The position numbers and the translations under genes are program-made. Positions 25,457 to 33,488 of a stretch of 64,000 nucleotides of DNA are shown here, piece after piece. Source of the stretch: TMP-86 sp031394735 (GTDB lineage Bacteria > Pseudomonadota > Gammaproteobacteria > Steroidobacterales > Steroidobacteraceae). Where the stretch lies: positions 1 to 64,000 of the forward strand of contig JANMXI010000263.1 of assembly GCA_031394735.1 (NCBI GenBank). The letters run 5' to 3'. Numbering within the stretch: position 1 is the first letter of the stretch; the number at the start of each line of letters is the position of its first letter. The notes under the pieces were generated by a model, which did not search any database, was not told the DNA's origin, and worked only from the letters and a program-made list of their open reading frames with translations.

Positions 25457-26113
25457 ATGGATTTAGGCCTACGCGGCAAGAAAGCAATCATCACCGGCGC
25501 CACCGCCGGCCTTGGGCGTGCGGTGGCCGAATTGTTGGCCGACGAAGGGGTCGACATCGGTTTTTGCGGTAGCCAGGCCGAGGTCGATGCAACCGCCACT
25601 GCGTTGCGCGCCAAGGGTGTGAGCGTGGTCGGTTCCGGCATCAGCGTGCGCGACGGCGATCCGTACAAAGCTTGGCTGGAGCAGACCGTCACCGGCTTAA
25701 GCGGTTGTGACATATTCATCGTCAACACCGGATTGGATTCGGGGTTGGATGCGGAGCATTCCTGGTCCAGCAATTTCGAAATCGACATCCTGCACACGGT
25801 GCGCGGCTGCGAAACCCTGATTCCACATTTGAAGACCAGCGGCAATGGCGCCATCGTCATCATCGGCGCCAGCGGCACCTCGGCCGATGCGGGACTGCTG
25901 TCGTACTCCGCTTTTCAAGCCGGACTGGTCACCTATTCCAAGCAACTCTCGCAGTTCGTCGGTCGCGATCTGATCCGCGTCAATCTGGTCGCGCCCGCGC
26001 CGACCTCGGGGTCGCCGACTGAGATTGCAAAGACCGTGGCCTTTCTGGCCAGCCCGGCCGCCAGCCTGATGACGGGCGCCTACGTGGTGCCGGGCGTCAA
26101 CGCGCCGCGATGA
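25457..26113 (+). CDS. Degenerate short-chain dehydrogenase, catalytic Lys replaced
   Basis: A 218-residue SDR. The Rossmann motif TGATAGLG is at residues 13-20 and Ser-138 region is GASGTS. The active-site motif reads Y150-SAF-Q154, so the Lys of YxxxK is Gln. NNAG is also lost (VNTGLDSG). The protein is short, ending at FLASPAASLMTGAYVVPGVN. It may be a partner or chaperone of the next gene rather than an enzyme, or act on a substrate with a changed mechanism. GGAG at 25445-25448 precedes ATG 25457. Its stop overlaps the Rieske start (ATGA), indicating translational coupling. Confidence 0.82.
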   Translation: MDLGLRGKKAIITGATAGLGRAVAELLADEGVDIGFCGSQAEVDATATALRAKGVSVVGSGISVRDGDPYKAWLEQTVTGLSGCDIFIVNTGLDSGLDAEHSWSSNFEIDILHTVRGCETLIPHLKTSGNGAIVIIGASGTSADAGLLSYSAFQAGLVTYSKQLSQFVGRDLIRVNLVAPAPTSGSPTEIAKTVAFLASPAASLMTGAYVVPGVNAPR

Positions 26114-27462
26114 GCGTCGACCCGAAGCAGGATCCCTTGCTGGCCGCGTCGTTGACGCCGGTCTATCGCAAGGTGCGGCGTGTCGCGCCCAAGGACAGTC
26201 CGGTCACGCCGCCGGACAAGGCGCCGGATCCGCAACTGGAAATCAAACTCATTCCCAAAGAGCGCTACATCAGCGCCGAGTTCATGAAACTCGAATGGGA
26301 CCGCATGTGGACCAAGGTATGGCTGCTCGGCGGATTGCTCAGCGACCTGCTCGAACCCGGCGACTACATTGCAACCGACATCGGACGCGAATCGGTGCTG
26401 ATCGTGCGCCAGGCCGACGGCGGCGTGCGCGCGTTCTACAACGTGTGCCTGCATCGCGGCAACCGGTTGCGCGATGAGGGCATCGGCGGCGCGCAATCCT
26501 TCAAGTGTCAGTACCACCACTGGGAATACAACTGGGACGGCTCGTTCAAGCGCATCCCGGATCTGGACACCTTCCCGCAAGGTGCGCCGCCCTGCCGAGG
26601 ACTCACTGAACTGCCCTGCGCCACTTGGAACGGCTTCGTCTGGTTCAGCTTGAACCCGGAGGTCGAACCGCTGGAGGACTATCTGGCGCCGGTGCATGCG
26701 CATCTGGCGCCGTACAGGTTCGATAAGATGGTGCTGACGCGCGACATCACCGTCGAGTGGCACTGCAATTGGAAGGCGTCCGTGGATGCCTTCAATGAGA
26801 GCTATCACGTACAGGCCATCCATCCGCAGCTGATGTGGTATCTGCATGATCTGGACATTCAGATCGACTGCTATGGCCGGCACAATCGCTACCTGATTCC
26901 CTTCGGCGCCTTGAGTCCGCGGGTGCGCAAGCCCAACACCATTCCCGATCCCATCAAGGTCATCATGAAAACGGCGGGCATGGACCCGGCCGATTATGAC
27001 GACCCGATCGAGAACATCCGTCGCGACGTGCAATTGTGGAAGCGCAAGCATGGCGCCTCGCAGGGCAAGGATTACTCGCAGCTCAACGACGACCAGCTTA
27101 CCGACGACTACCATTACCTGATTTTCCCGAACATCACGCTCAACACGCATGCGGACGATTTGATGCTGTTCCGACAGCGCCCTCACCCCACCGATCCGGA
27201 CAAGATGTTCTATGACATATGGACATTGGAATTGCTGGCGGACGGCGCGGAGCGCCCCGAGCGCGCAGAACACCAGCACTACCAGCACGGCGAGAAATCC
27301 ATCGGACTGGTGCTGGATCAGGATGCCGCCAACTTGCCGGGCGTGCAGGCGGGCATGCATTCGGCGGGCTTCCAAGGTCTGTGGATCGGCGCGCAGGAAT
27401 TGCGCATCCGGCATTTTCACAAGGTGTTGGAAGACTACGTTTACGGCAGTAGCGCGGGCTGA
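26110..27462 (+). CDS. Rieske oxygenase alpha subunit (aromatic-ring-hydroxylating type)
   Basis: A 450-residue oxygenase. The Rieske [2Fe-2S] ligands are C113-x-H115 (VCLHRGN) and C133-x2-H136 (FKCQYHHWEY). The mononuclear iron site is in NWKASVDAFNESYHVQAIHP, with the two His and an acidic residue further on. It uses O2 and electrons from a ferredoxin to hydroxylate, dihydroxylate or demethylate a substrate. There is no obvious beta subunit nearby. It is translationally coupled to the degenerate SDR and lies downstream of palindrome A. The family is broad and the substrate cannot be predicted. Confidence 0.92.
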   Translation: MSVDPKQDPLLAASLTPVYRKVRRVAPKDSPVTPPDKAPDPQLEIKLIPKERYISAEFMKLEWDRMWTKVWLLGGLLSDLLEPGDYIATDIGRESVLIVRQADGGVRAFYNVCLHRGNRLRDEGIGGAQSFKCQYHHWEYNWDGSFKRIPDLDTFPQGAPPCRGLTELPCATWNGFVWFSLNPEVEPLEDYLAPVHAHLAPYRFDKMVLTRDITVEWHCNWKASVDAFNESYHVQAIHPQLMWYLHDLDIQIDCYGRHNRYLIPFGALSPRVRKPNTIPDPIKVIMKTAGMDPADYDDPIENIRRDVQLWKRKHGASQGKDYSQLNDDQLTDDYHYLIFPNITLNTHADDLMLFRQRPHPTDPDKMFYDIWTLELLADGAERPERAEHQHYQHGEKSIGLVLDQDAANLPGVQAGMHSAGFQGLWIGAQELRIRHFHKVLEDYVYGSSAG

Positions 27463-27488
27463 GCGCCGCGCCGCCGTGAGCCGGCGGC

Positions 27489-28388
27489 TTAAGCGGACGT
27501 GATGAAGCGCGCCGCCAGCAATCGGGTTCGCGCACGAAGCTCTTCAGCCGCCACGCTGGATTCCCCACGGGCGCGGATTGCAGCCTGGTACAACCCCATC
27601 CACAGCAGGCAGATGTAGTCGTACACGCTGCACAACACCTGCAGGCGGCGGACCTGAGCGGGCTTGGGCTCGCACTGCAGATAGGCCGCCAGAAAATGCA
27701 GCCGCGCAGCGTCACTCAGATCGCAGCAACTCGCCCAGCCGGCCAGATCCCAGAACGGATCGCCCACATGCGCGTATTCCCAATCCAGCAGCACGAGACC
27801 AGACGCACTGGGCACGATATTGTGTCGATGCAAATCGCTGTGGCACAGGCACGCATCGGGTGGATCCAGCGATGCGTATTCCTCCAGCAAGGGACCGACC
27901 TGCGCCGTCCATTGCAGGATCGCCGTCTGACGAGAGTCTTCGACCCCGGCCTCGCGCAGGGCAGCAAGGTACAGGTCGCGCCACCTCACAGGATTCATGG
28001 CGCGAGGTGGCTGCGGCGCGGGCACCTGATGAACGGTGCGCGCCAATTGTGCCACCTGCACCGCCACCGCAGGCTCGGACGCCTGAGCCGCCGTCCAACT
28101 CGAACCGTCCACCCATTGCGTGACCAACACACCGGCCACGGGGTCACAGACCTTGACCACCGGTCCGAGCCGCGTAATTGAAAGGCGCTCGAGCACCCGC
28201 TGCTCCCAGACGCGATCGACACCCGGCGCCTCGCCGCGTGCCGCGCGCACGCGCAGAACGAATTCCTGCCCATCACGTGTGACCCGGTAACTGGCATTCA
28301 CCAGACCGGAATGAAGCGCTTGGATATCGACGCCGCCAAGGCCCGGCACGAAGCGACGCGCCGTCGCTGCAACGCTCGATTCATCCAT
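27489..28388 (-). CDS. Aminoglycoside/choline-kinase-fold phosphotransferase, probable thiamine kinase
   Basis: A 299-residue kinase of the APH/choline kinase fold: catalytic CHSDLHRHNIV near residue 195 and the metal-binding LLDWEYAHVGDPFWDLA near residue 215. It is the last gene of the operon headed by the TPP riboswitch, after the PnuC-like transporter (1-base gap after its stop). In that setting the natural reading is phosphorylation of imported thiamine (ThiK-like), which would trap it in the cell. The assignment is from context; the fold also phosphorylates choline, homoserine and drugs. Confidence 0.8.
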   Translation of the reverse strand: MDESSVAATARRFVPGLGGVDIQALHSGLVNASYRVTRDGQEFVLRVRAARGEAPGVDRVWEQRVLERLSITRLGPVVKVCDPVAGVLVTQWVDGSSWTAAQASEPAVAVQVAQLARTVHQVPAPQPPRAMNPVRWRDLYLAALREAGVEDSRQTAILQWTAQVGPLLEEYASLDPPDACLCHSDLHRHNIVPSASGLVLLDWEYAHVGDPFWDLAGWASCCDLSDAARLHFLAAYLQCEPKPAQVRRLQVLCSVYDYICLLWMGLYQAAIRARGESSVAAEELRARTRLLAARFITSA

Positions 28389-28389
28389 G

Positions 28390-29013
28390 CTAGCGCGCAA
28401 GGTTCGCTGCCGCGTCATCGCGCAACAGGCGTCGCCATTCGCGCATGCCCACCACGATCAACACCAGATACAGCGCGAACAAGGACATGGTGGCGTACAG
28501 ATGCCGCGTGAAATACAGAACCATCGCCGCCGAATCGATGACCAGCCACCAATGCCAGTTCTCATACACCTTGCGCGCCACCAGAAAAGTGGCGAACACA
28601 CTGGCCCACGTCACCATCGAATCGACGAACGGCCAGGCAGCCGTCGTATACGAACGCAACAGCGTCGAACTCAACGTTGAGGCGAGCACAACGCCGACGA
28701 GTCCGGCCGCATGCCGGTGCAACGGCCACCGGGACACGCGCAGCGAGCCGCCGTCGTCGGATACGCGCCACTGCCGGAATCCGTACACCGCCATGGCGGC
28801 ATAAAACACGTTCAACGCCGATTCCATGTACAGGCGCGCACCGAACAATACGACCACGTACAGACAGGAACTGACCAAAGCCGCCGCCCAGCAGGCGATG
28901 TTCTGACGGATCGCCAGCACGAGGTAGAGCAGTGCCAGCACCACCGCGGCAATTTCCACCCAGGAGGTGGACTGCCAGGCCGCTGCAAACTGCGCCCACC
29001 AGGCCGGAATCAC
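28390..29013 (-). CDS. PnuC-family transporter, probable thiamine transporter (PnuT-like)
   Basis: A 207-residue integral membrane protein with about seven hydrophobic segments, starting WVEIAAVVLALLYLVLAIRQ. Conserved PnuC motifs are visible: N-x-x-CW (RQNIACWAAALVSSCLY), the AVYGFRQW segment and the WPFVDSMVTWASVFATFLVA-type region. PnuC proteins carry nicotinamide riboside, thiamine or riboflavin by facilitated diffusion, coupled to a cytoplasmic kinase. The upstream TPP riboswitch and the following kinase point to thiamine. It overlaps the thiamine-binding gene by 4 bases. Confidence 0.85.
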   Translation of the reverse strand: MIPAWWAQFAAAWQSTSWVEIAAVVLALLYLVLAIRQNIACWAAALVSSCLYVVVLFGARLYMESALNVFYAAMAVYGFRQWRVSDDGGSLRVSRWPLHRHAAGLVGVVLASTLSSTLLRSYTTAAWPFVDSMVTWASVFATFLVARKVYENWHWWLVIDSAAMVLYFTRHLYATMSLFALYLVLIVVGMREWRRLLRDDAAANLAR

Positions 29014-29258
29014 GGCGGAGAAAGCCCGGGAATCACCTTCATCACAAAGATCAGACGCGGGCCGATCTGCGCGGCCGCCTCGATTTCCTGCGTGAGAATC
29101 GTCATGACTTCGCCAAGCTCGCCGAACACCTGGGTACTCATGGTATTGGTCAGCACCACCAGCCCCGCATGGGTGTTCAGACGTTTGATAAAGGCCAAAA
29201 TGCGCTCGATGTACGAGGCATCCAGGGGATACAGGCTGATTTCCACGGCTGCACGCAT
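29010..29258 (-). CDS. Thiamine-binding protein (DUF77/YkoF-like)
   Basis: An 82-residue protein starting MRAAVEISLYPLDASYIERI, with NTMSTQVFGELGEVMTILTQ and a hydrophobic final strand (RLIFVMKVIPGLSPP). The EISLYPL start and N-x-MST motif match the MTH1187/YkoF-type ferredoxin-fold proteins that bind thiamine or its HMP moiety. It sits between the TonB receptor and the PnuC-like transporter, under the TPP riboswitch. It may deliver or sense the vitamin. The family call is good; the exact role is inference. Confidence 0.75.
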   Translation of the reverse strand: MRAAVEISLYPLDASYIERILAFIKRLNTHAGLVVLTNTMSTQVFGELGEVMTILTQEIEAAAQIGPRLIFVMKVIPGLSPP

Positions 29259-29268
29259 AACATTCTCC

Positions 29269-31398
29269 TTAGAAACGATAGGACGCGGTCAGTCCGACCT
29301 GGCGCGGATCGCCCCAGCGGACGTAGACTTTGTTGGGAAAATCGGGCGGTTCGTCGCCGAAGAAAAAGCCGCGCACCGCATAGCGGCGATTGAACAGGTT
29401 ATGAACCCAGACGCTCGCCGACCAGCGCTGTCGGTCGACACCCACCCGCCAATTCACCAGTTCATACACGCTCGAACGCGCATCGTTGCTGGCATCGAAA
29501 TAAAACGCATCCTTGCCCGACCAGTCGATGCGCGAGAACCATCCGCTCGGGAGGCGGTAGGTTGCGCTGAGCGAAAAATCGTAGCGCGGCGCATGCGCCT
29601 GATCGCGCCCGCTCAAATCGCGCTCGCCGTACAAATAGTTGTCATACCGGGTCCGCAGCAGGCCCAGCGTTCCGGCCAGTTGCCAGTCGCGATGCACCTG
29701 CCAGCGCAATGCGGCTTCCACGCCGTAGTTCAAGCCGCTGGCGGCATTATCGGTGTAGTAAACGAATGACAATGGATCTGAACACGAACCATCCGGATTG
29801 CTCGAACCTGGAGGGCAGGCCGCCTGATAGCTGGTGCTGACCTGCTGGTTCTTACGCTTGGCGTAGAACACGGTGACGTCACTGACTAGCGCCTGATTCA
29901 GCCAACTCTGGCGCACACCGACTTCTGCATTCCACAAATATTCCGGCCGGAAGCTGCGCCGCGACGGGTCCAGATCGGTGCCGATGTTGAAACCACCGGC
30001 CTTGTAGCCGCGCGAAATGCTCAGGTAGCCGGTCGACTCCGCCGACCACGCATAGCGCAGCGCAACTTGACCGCCGAGCATGCGATCACGTGGATCAAAG
30101 GCGAGTGAACTCGTGTCGGCATAGTTCGCCTGGCGTTGCTCGTAGCGCAGACCGACGGACACCTGCAGCGCCTGCGTCAACGGCACATCGACCTGCCCAT
30201 AGACCGCGATGTTCGTGGCGCGATAGCGGCTGCCCAATCGGTTGTCGAGCGGGTCGAAGTCCAGGTACTGACCCTGATCGTGCTGCGTGTTGTTTTCATT
30301 CAAGCGCAACGCATAGACGCCGGCCACCCAGCCGGCATGTTCGCCCGGCGTCGACACCAGCCGCAGATCCTGGGACACGGTTTCGCGACGCCGCTGCGTC
30401 TGCGAAAAATACTGGTACGGCGCGTACGGCGCCCAACCCGGATTGTTGCCCCAGTCGCCATCGAAACTGGAAACGATGTCGGAGCGCGCATACGAACTGA
30501 TACTCACCAGCTTCGCCGCGCTCAGCGCCTGCCATTCGACCCGCAGCGCACCGGCCGCGGAACGTTGCGAGTCCCGCCCCGGCTGATCCGACTGCGTGTG
30601 GAAGGAATTGTCGATGGCGAAGGCATCGTAGCCGTCATTGATATCCACCAGCATGCCGGTGAGTTTGATATCGAGCGTATCGCCGGCGTGCCAATGGAGT
30701 TTGCCGCGATACGTGCTTTCATCGCGGCCATTGGTATCGTTGCGGTTCAGGAACACGTCGCGCCGAAAGCCGTCGCTTTGCTCGCGCTGTGCGACCAGCC
30801 GGAAGGACAGCGAGTCTCGTGCGTTCAGTGCGCCACCGATGATCGCTCCCGCACCGCGCATGCCGTCATCGCCGACGGTGGCCTCGCCGCGCAGCACCCG
30901 TTCGGGCGTGGCATCCTCCGTGTTGACGGCGATGAGGCCGGCAAGCGCATTGGCGCCATAACGAGTCCCCTGCGGACCGCGCAGCACTTCCACCTGATGC
31001 GTGTCGAACAGCGTTGCCGGCATGCCGACGCCACTGAAGTCGATGTCATCGATCAAAAATCCCACCGACGGGTTCGGCGCGCCTTGGTACTGGTCGAGTT
31101 CGCCCACACCCCTTACTTGAAAATAGCGCGGTCGCGAACTGCCGCCCGACCAGTTGAGGTTCGGAATCAACGGCAGCAGTTCTTCAAAGTGCTGCACACC
31201 AGCATCGCGCACGGTGGCCGGATCCAGCACCGTGACGCTTGCCGTGGTTTGTCTCAAGGAGACCTCCCGCAGTCCTGCGGTCACGATGATTTCCGACAAT
31301 ACGTCGGTGGAGTCAGGCGCGGGCGAGGCACGCGCCATGGGAAACACGCTCACCAGCGTGATGAATACAAACGCAACATTGGATCGACGAAAGTGCAT
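29269..31398 (-). CDS. TonB-dependent receptor under TPP-riboswitch control (probable thiamine importer)
   Basis: A 709-residue outer-membrane receptor. A signal peptide (VAFVFITLVSVFPMARA) is followed by a TonB-box-like stretch (LSEIIVTAG near residue 35), the plug domain (VTVLDPATVRDAG, then LLPLIPNLNWSGGSSRPRYF) and a 22-strand barrel ending in the C-terminal aromatic ...VGLTASYRF. The riboswitch ends only a few bases before its ATG. TonB receptors controlled by TPP riboswitches take up thiamine or derivatives. It is the first of four genes that together take the vitamin from outer membrane to phosphorylated form. Confidence 0.92.
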   Translation of the reverse strand: MHFRRSNVAFVFITLVSVFPMARASPAPDSTDVLSEIIVTAGLREVSLRQTTASVTVLDPATVRDAGVQHFEELLPLIPNLNWSGGSSRPRYFQVRGVGELDQYQGAPNPSVGFLIDDIDFSGVGMPATLFDTHQVEVLRGPQGTRYGANALAGLIAVNTEDATPERVLRGEATVGDDGMRGAGAIIGGALNARDSLSFRLVAQREQSDGFRRDVFLNRNDTNGRDESTYRGKLHWHAGDTLDIKLTGMLVDINDGYDAFAIDNSFHTQSDQPGRDSQRSAAGALRVEWQALSAAKLVSISSYARSDIVSSFDGDWGNNPGWAPYAPYQYFSQTQRRRETVSQDLRLVSTPGEHAGWVAGVYALRLNENNTQHDQGQYLDFDPLDNRLGSRYRATNIAVYGQVDVPLTQALQVSVGLRYEQRQANYADTSSLAFDPRDRMLGGQVALRYAWSAESTGYLSISRGYKAGGFNIGTDLDPSRRSFRPEYLWNAEVGVRQSWLNQALVSDVTVFYAKRKNQQVSTSYQAACPPGSSNPDGSCSDPLSFVYYTDNAASGLNYGVEAALRWQVHRDWQLAGTLGLLRTRYDNYLYGERDLSGRDQAHAPRYDFSLSATYRLPSGWFSRIDWSGKDAFYFDASNDARSSVYELVNWRVGVDRQRWSASVWVHNLFNRRYAVRGFFFGDEPPDFPNKVYVRWGDPRQVGLTASYRF

Positions 31399-31403
31399 TA
31401 CAC

Positions 31404-31493
31404 CTGCTCCCTACGCCGGTACTAACCGGATCAGGTTCAACGGGTTTGCAGGTCGTTCCCGCATCTCAGGTCTGCCAAAGACCACCCCAAGGT
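31404..31493 (-). ncRNA. TPP riboswitch (THI element)
   Basis: Minus-strand RNA carrying the conserved THI core. CUGAGA is the complement of 31464-31469, UGAACCUGAU lies at about 31430-31439, and the 3' core is GUACCGGCGUAGGGAG (complement 31407-31422). P1 can form between ACCU near 31490 and AGGU near 31402-31405. The 3' strand of P1 and the GGGAG core lie 6-15 bases from the start codon. Ligand binding would hide the ribosome-binding site, so control is probably translational; no terminator hairpin is seen. Confidence 0.92.
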
Positions 31494-31499
31494 CTGCAC

Positions 31500-31528
31500 A
31501 GTGTAGCCGTCCCTGCGCGCGCGTGCAA
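31500..31528 (-). promoter_or_regulatory. Probable sigma-70 promoter of the thiamine operon
   Basis: On the minus strand TTGCAC (complement of 31523-31528) and TACACT (complement of 31500-31505) are separated by 17 bases. The implied transcription start, near 31493, falls just before the aptamer, as expected. Both boxes match the consensus only partly (about 3 of 6 and 4 of 6). The promoter lies beside the divergent PhzF gene start. Confidence 0.45.
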
Positions 31529-31539
31529 AGATGGTGGGC

Positions 31540-32427
31540 ATGCAGTTATTTCAAGTCGATGCATTCACCACCAAGCGATTCACTGGCAATCCGGCCACGG
31601 TGATCCTGGATGCGGAAGGTCAGAGCGACGCGAGCCTGGCCGCCATCGCGCGCGAATTTCCGCATGCCGAGACGGCATTCGTCCTGCCGCCCGATGCCGC
31701 TGATCACGATGTGCGCGTGCGTTTTTTCAATGCGCGCAAAGAGGCGCCCTTCGTCGGTCACGCCAGCGTAGCGGTGCACACGGTTTTGCTGGCGCTGAAT
31801 CGCCGCAGCGTCGGCATTGCGCGGCAAAAATCCGGCACGGGGATTCTCGAGGTCCGCGCTGAGGCGGGCAACGCACCGGCGCCGTTCATCGAGTTCCGGC
31901 AAGGTGCGCCGGAGATGGGCGTGCCGTTGACGTTGCAGGACGCCTTGCGCGTGGCTCAGGCGCTGGGCGTTCCGGGTGAGAGCCTGCACGAGCGCTTCCC
32001 TGCCCGCATCGCCCGCAAGGGCAGCAGCCGGCTGCTGCTCGCGCTCGCCAATCCTGATGTGCTGGATCGCATCGAGCCGCGCTTCGAACAGATTCTGGCG
32101 CTGGGCCGCGAATTCGGCGCCGACGGCTTCTTCGCCTTTGGTCTCATGCGGGGCGCCGGCGGCACACGCACCTATTCACGCATGTTCTGTCCGGCGCTGG
32201 GGATTCCCGAAGATCCGGTGAGCGGCAATGCGCACTCCATGCTGGCTGCGTACCTGTGGGACCTACAACAGTTGAACGTGGCGGAACCGCGATTCGTCGG
32301 GTTTCAGGGCGCGCAGATGCAGCGCCCGGGACAAGTGCATGTGAGTCTGGAAATCGAGTCCGGCACGATGCGCGCCGCACGCATCGGCGGCCATGCCGTG
32401 ATCGTCAGCGACGGGCGCCTCGTTTAG
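31540..32427 (+). CDS. PhzF-family isomerase/epimerase-like protein
   Basis: A 295-residue protein with the PhzF start MQLFQVDAFTTKRFTGNPAT (residues 1-20). The acidic catalytic-type residue is in HAETAFVLPP near residue 45. The glycine-rich FVGHASVAVHTVL, the second-half SRMFCPALGIPEDPVSGNAH and a final short strand complete the duplicated diaminopimelate-epimerase fold. Members isomerise varied substrates (phenazine precursors, trans-2,3-dihydro-3-hydroxyanthranilate); no phenazine genes are present. ATG 31540 is preferred over 31531 because family members begin MxxFxVDAF. Confidence 0.85.
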   Translation: MQLFQVDAFTTKRFTGNPATVILDAEGQSDASLAAIAREFPHAETAFVLPPDAADHDVRVRFFNARKEAPFVGHASVAVHTVLLALNRRSVGIARQKSGTGILEVRAEAGNAPAPFIEFRQGAPEMGVPLTLQDALRVAQALGVPGESLHERFPARIARKGSSRLLLALANPDVLDRIEPRFEQILALGREFGADGFFAFGLMRGAGGTRTYSRMFCPALGIPEDPVSGNAHSMLAAYLWDLQQLNVAEPRFVGFQGAQMQRPGQVHVSLEIESGTMRAARIGGHAVIVSDGRLV

Positions 32428-32431
32428 GCAT

Positions 32432-32722
32432 CTAGCCGACGAACTCGTAGAATTGCAGATCCATGTCCGCACCCAGGCACGCCAGGATGGGCGGCACCAG
32501 ACGGGTGTGGAAGTCGGTTCCCTGATGCAGGTCGAAGGCGGCCTGATCCTTGAACCGCGCGTACACCACGTACACGCCGGGTTTTTCGCGATGGCGGATC
32601 ACGTCGTAGACATTTGTATCGGGTTCGGACGCGTGCGTCAGTTTGGACAACTCCTGTTGCAGCGACTCGAATTCCTTTTCCTTGCCGGGTTTCACGTGCA
32701 GTGTGGCGACGAAGATGATCAT
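32432..32722 (-). CDS. Antibiotic-biosynthesis-monooxygenase-domain protein (putative quinol monooxygenase)
   Basis: A 96-residue dimeric alpha-beta-barrel protein starting MIIFVATLHVKPGKEKEFES. The central RHREKPGVYVVYARFKDQAA and HTRLVPPIL segments fit the ABM (YgiN-like) family, which includes cofactor-free quinol monooxygenases. It is followed in the same direction by nothing close but is preceded 8 bases upstream by a second ABM gene, so the two may be co-translated. Substrate unknown. Confidence 0.8.
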   Translation of the reverse strand: MIIFVATLHVKPGKEKEFESLQQELSKLTHASEPDTNVYDVIRHREKPGVYVVYARFKDQAAFDLHQGTDFHTRLVPPILACLGADMDLQFYEFVG

Positions 32723-32730
32723 CTTGTTTC

Positions 32731-33024
32731 CTATGTGAGAGCGTCGAGATATTCACGTTCCCAGGTGCCATCGACGCAATCGACGATGGGCTGGATGACT
32801 TGCGCGAGAATGGCACCGTTCATATGCGCGTGCTCGGCTTCCTCGTGGGGAAAGGATTCGAGAACGGCGTAGCGGCGCGGCTCGCGCAGCTTGAAGAATT
32901 CGAAATAGACGATGTCGCGCTCTTCGGCGTTTACGCGCATCGTAAGGTCCTTGACGATGCGCTCGAAGGTCGCTTCGTGGCCGGCCTTGATGGTCATGCG
33001 TGAAATAAAGGTGATTCTGGCCAT
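32731..33024 (-). CDS. Second antibiotic-biosynthesis-monooxygenase-domain protein
   Basis: A 97-residue protein: MARITFISRMTIKAGHEATF, then RDIVYFEFFKLREPRRYAVL and HEEAEHAHMNGAILAQVIQP. The EFFK..EPRRY..LE core and AH..N segment are typical of ABM-fold dimers. ATG 33024 was chosen over an in-frame start at 33048. It is adjacent to the first ABM gene and divergent from the Rieske ferredoxin. A small ABM enzyme beside a Rieske ferredoxin suggests quinone or hydroquinone chemistry in the same pathway, but this is inference. Confidence 0.78.
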   Translation of the reverse strand: MARITFISRMTIKAGHEATFERIVKDLTMRVNAEERDIVYFEFFKLREPRRYAVLESFPHEEAEHAHMNGAILAQVIQPIVDCVDGTWEREYLDALT

Positions 33025-33155
33025 CGACAACTCCCGCCAATACCGCAATGGATTGCGGATACTAGCATCGACAGAGGCAATATAAACCTGTCGTTAATTA
33101 TCGGCCGCATCGATTGGCCTGTTTCTTTTGCCCTCATTCTGATAGCGTTTTACCC

Positions 33156-33488
33156 ATGCAAGAACCGACATTTCATCGCGTCGCCGACGCTGCCCAGATC
33201 GCCGCAGGCAAAATGCTGGAGGTGGACCTTGCGGGCCACAGTATCGTGATCTGCCGCACCAAGGAGGGCTGGCACGCGCTCGACAATGTCTGCACGCATG
33301 CCTATGCGAAAATGCATGAAGGCCGGCTGCGCGGCAACCGCTTGATTTGCCCGCTGCACGGCGCCTCTTTCGATTGCAGAAATGGCAGCGTGCTGGGCGC
33401 GCCCGCCGTCATGCCGTTGAAAACCTACGCCATCCGCCGCGTCGGCGATGATGTGGAAATCGCGCTGGAGCCTGCTTCAGGCAAATGA
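33156..33488 (+). CDS. Rieske-type [2Fe-2S] ferredoxin
   Basis: A 110-residue protein with the ligands in VCTHAYAKM (C-x-H near residue 46) and CPLHGASFD (C-x2-H near residue 65). It is the length of oxygenase ferredoxins that pass electrons from a reductase to a Rieske oxygenase. The start MQEPTFHRVADAAQ matches the family. Its 3' end overlaps the oppositely oriented TPP-enzyme gene by 12 bases. A partial copy of the palindrome half-site (GCCTGTTTCTTTT near 33117) lies upstream, but the other half is absent. Confidence 0.9.
   Translation: MQEPTFHRVADAAQIAAGKMLEVDLAGHSIVICRTKEGWHALDNVCTHAYAKMHEGRLRGNRLICPLHGASFDCRNGSVLGAPAVMPLKTYAIRRVGDDVEIALEPASGK

Noticed and set aside
26080..27420. 446-codon open frame on the minus strand
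   Set aside because: Antisense to the Rieske oxygenase; the real gene has clear iron-sulfur motifs.
30136..31425. 429-codon open frame on the plus strand
   Set aside because: Antisense to the thiamine TonB receptor and through its riboswitch; no domain.
33107..33124. Possible sixth copy of the palindrome upstream of the Rieske ferredoxin
   Set aside because: Only the right half resembles the motif (GCCTGTTT); the left half matches 2 of 8 bases and there is no -10 at the expected spacing.
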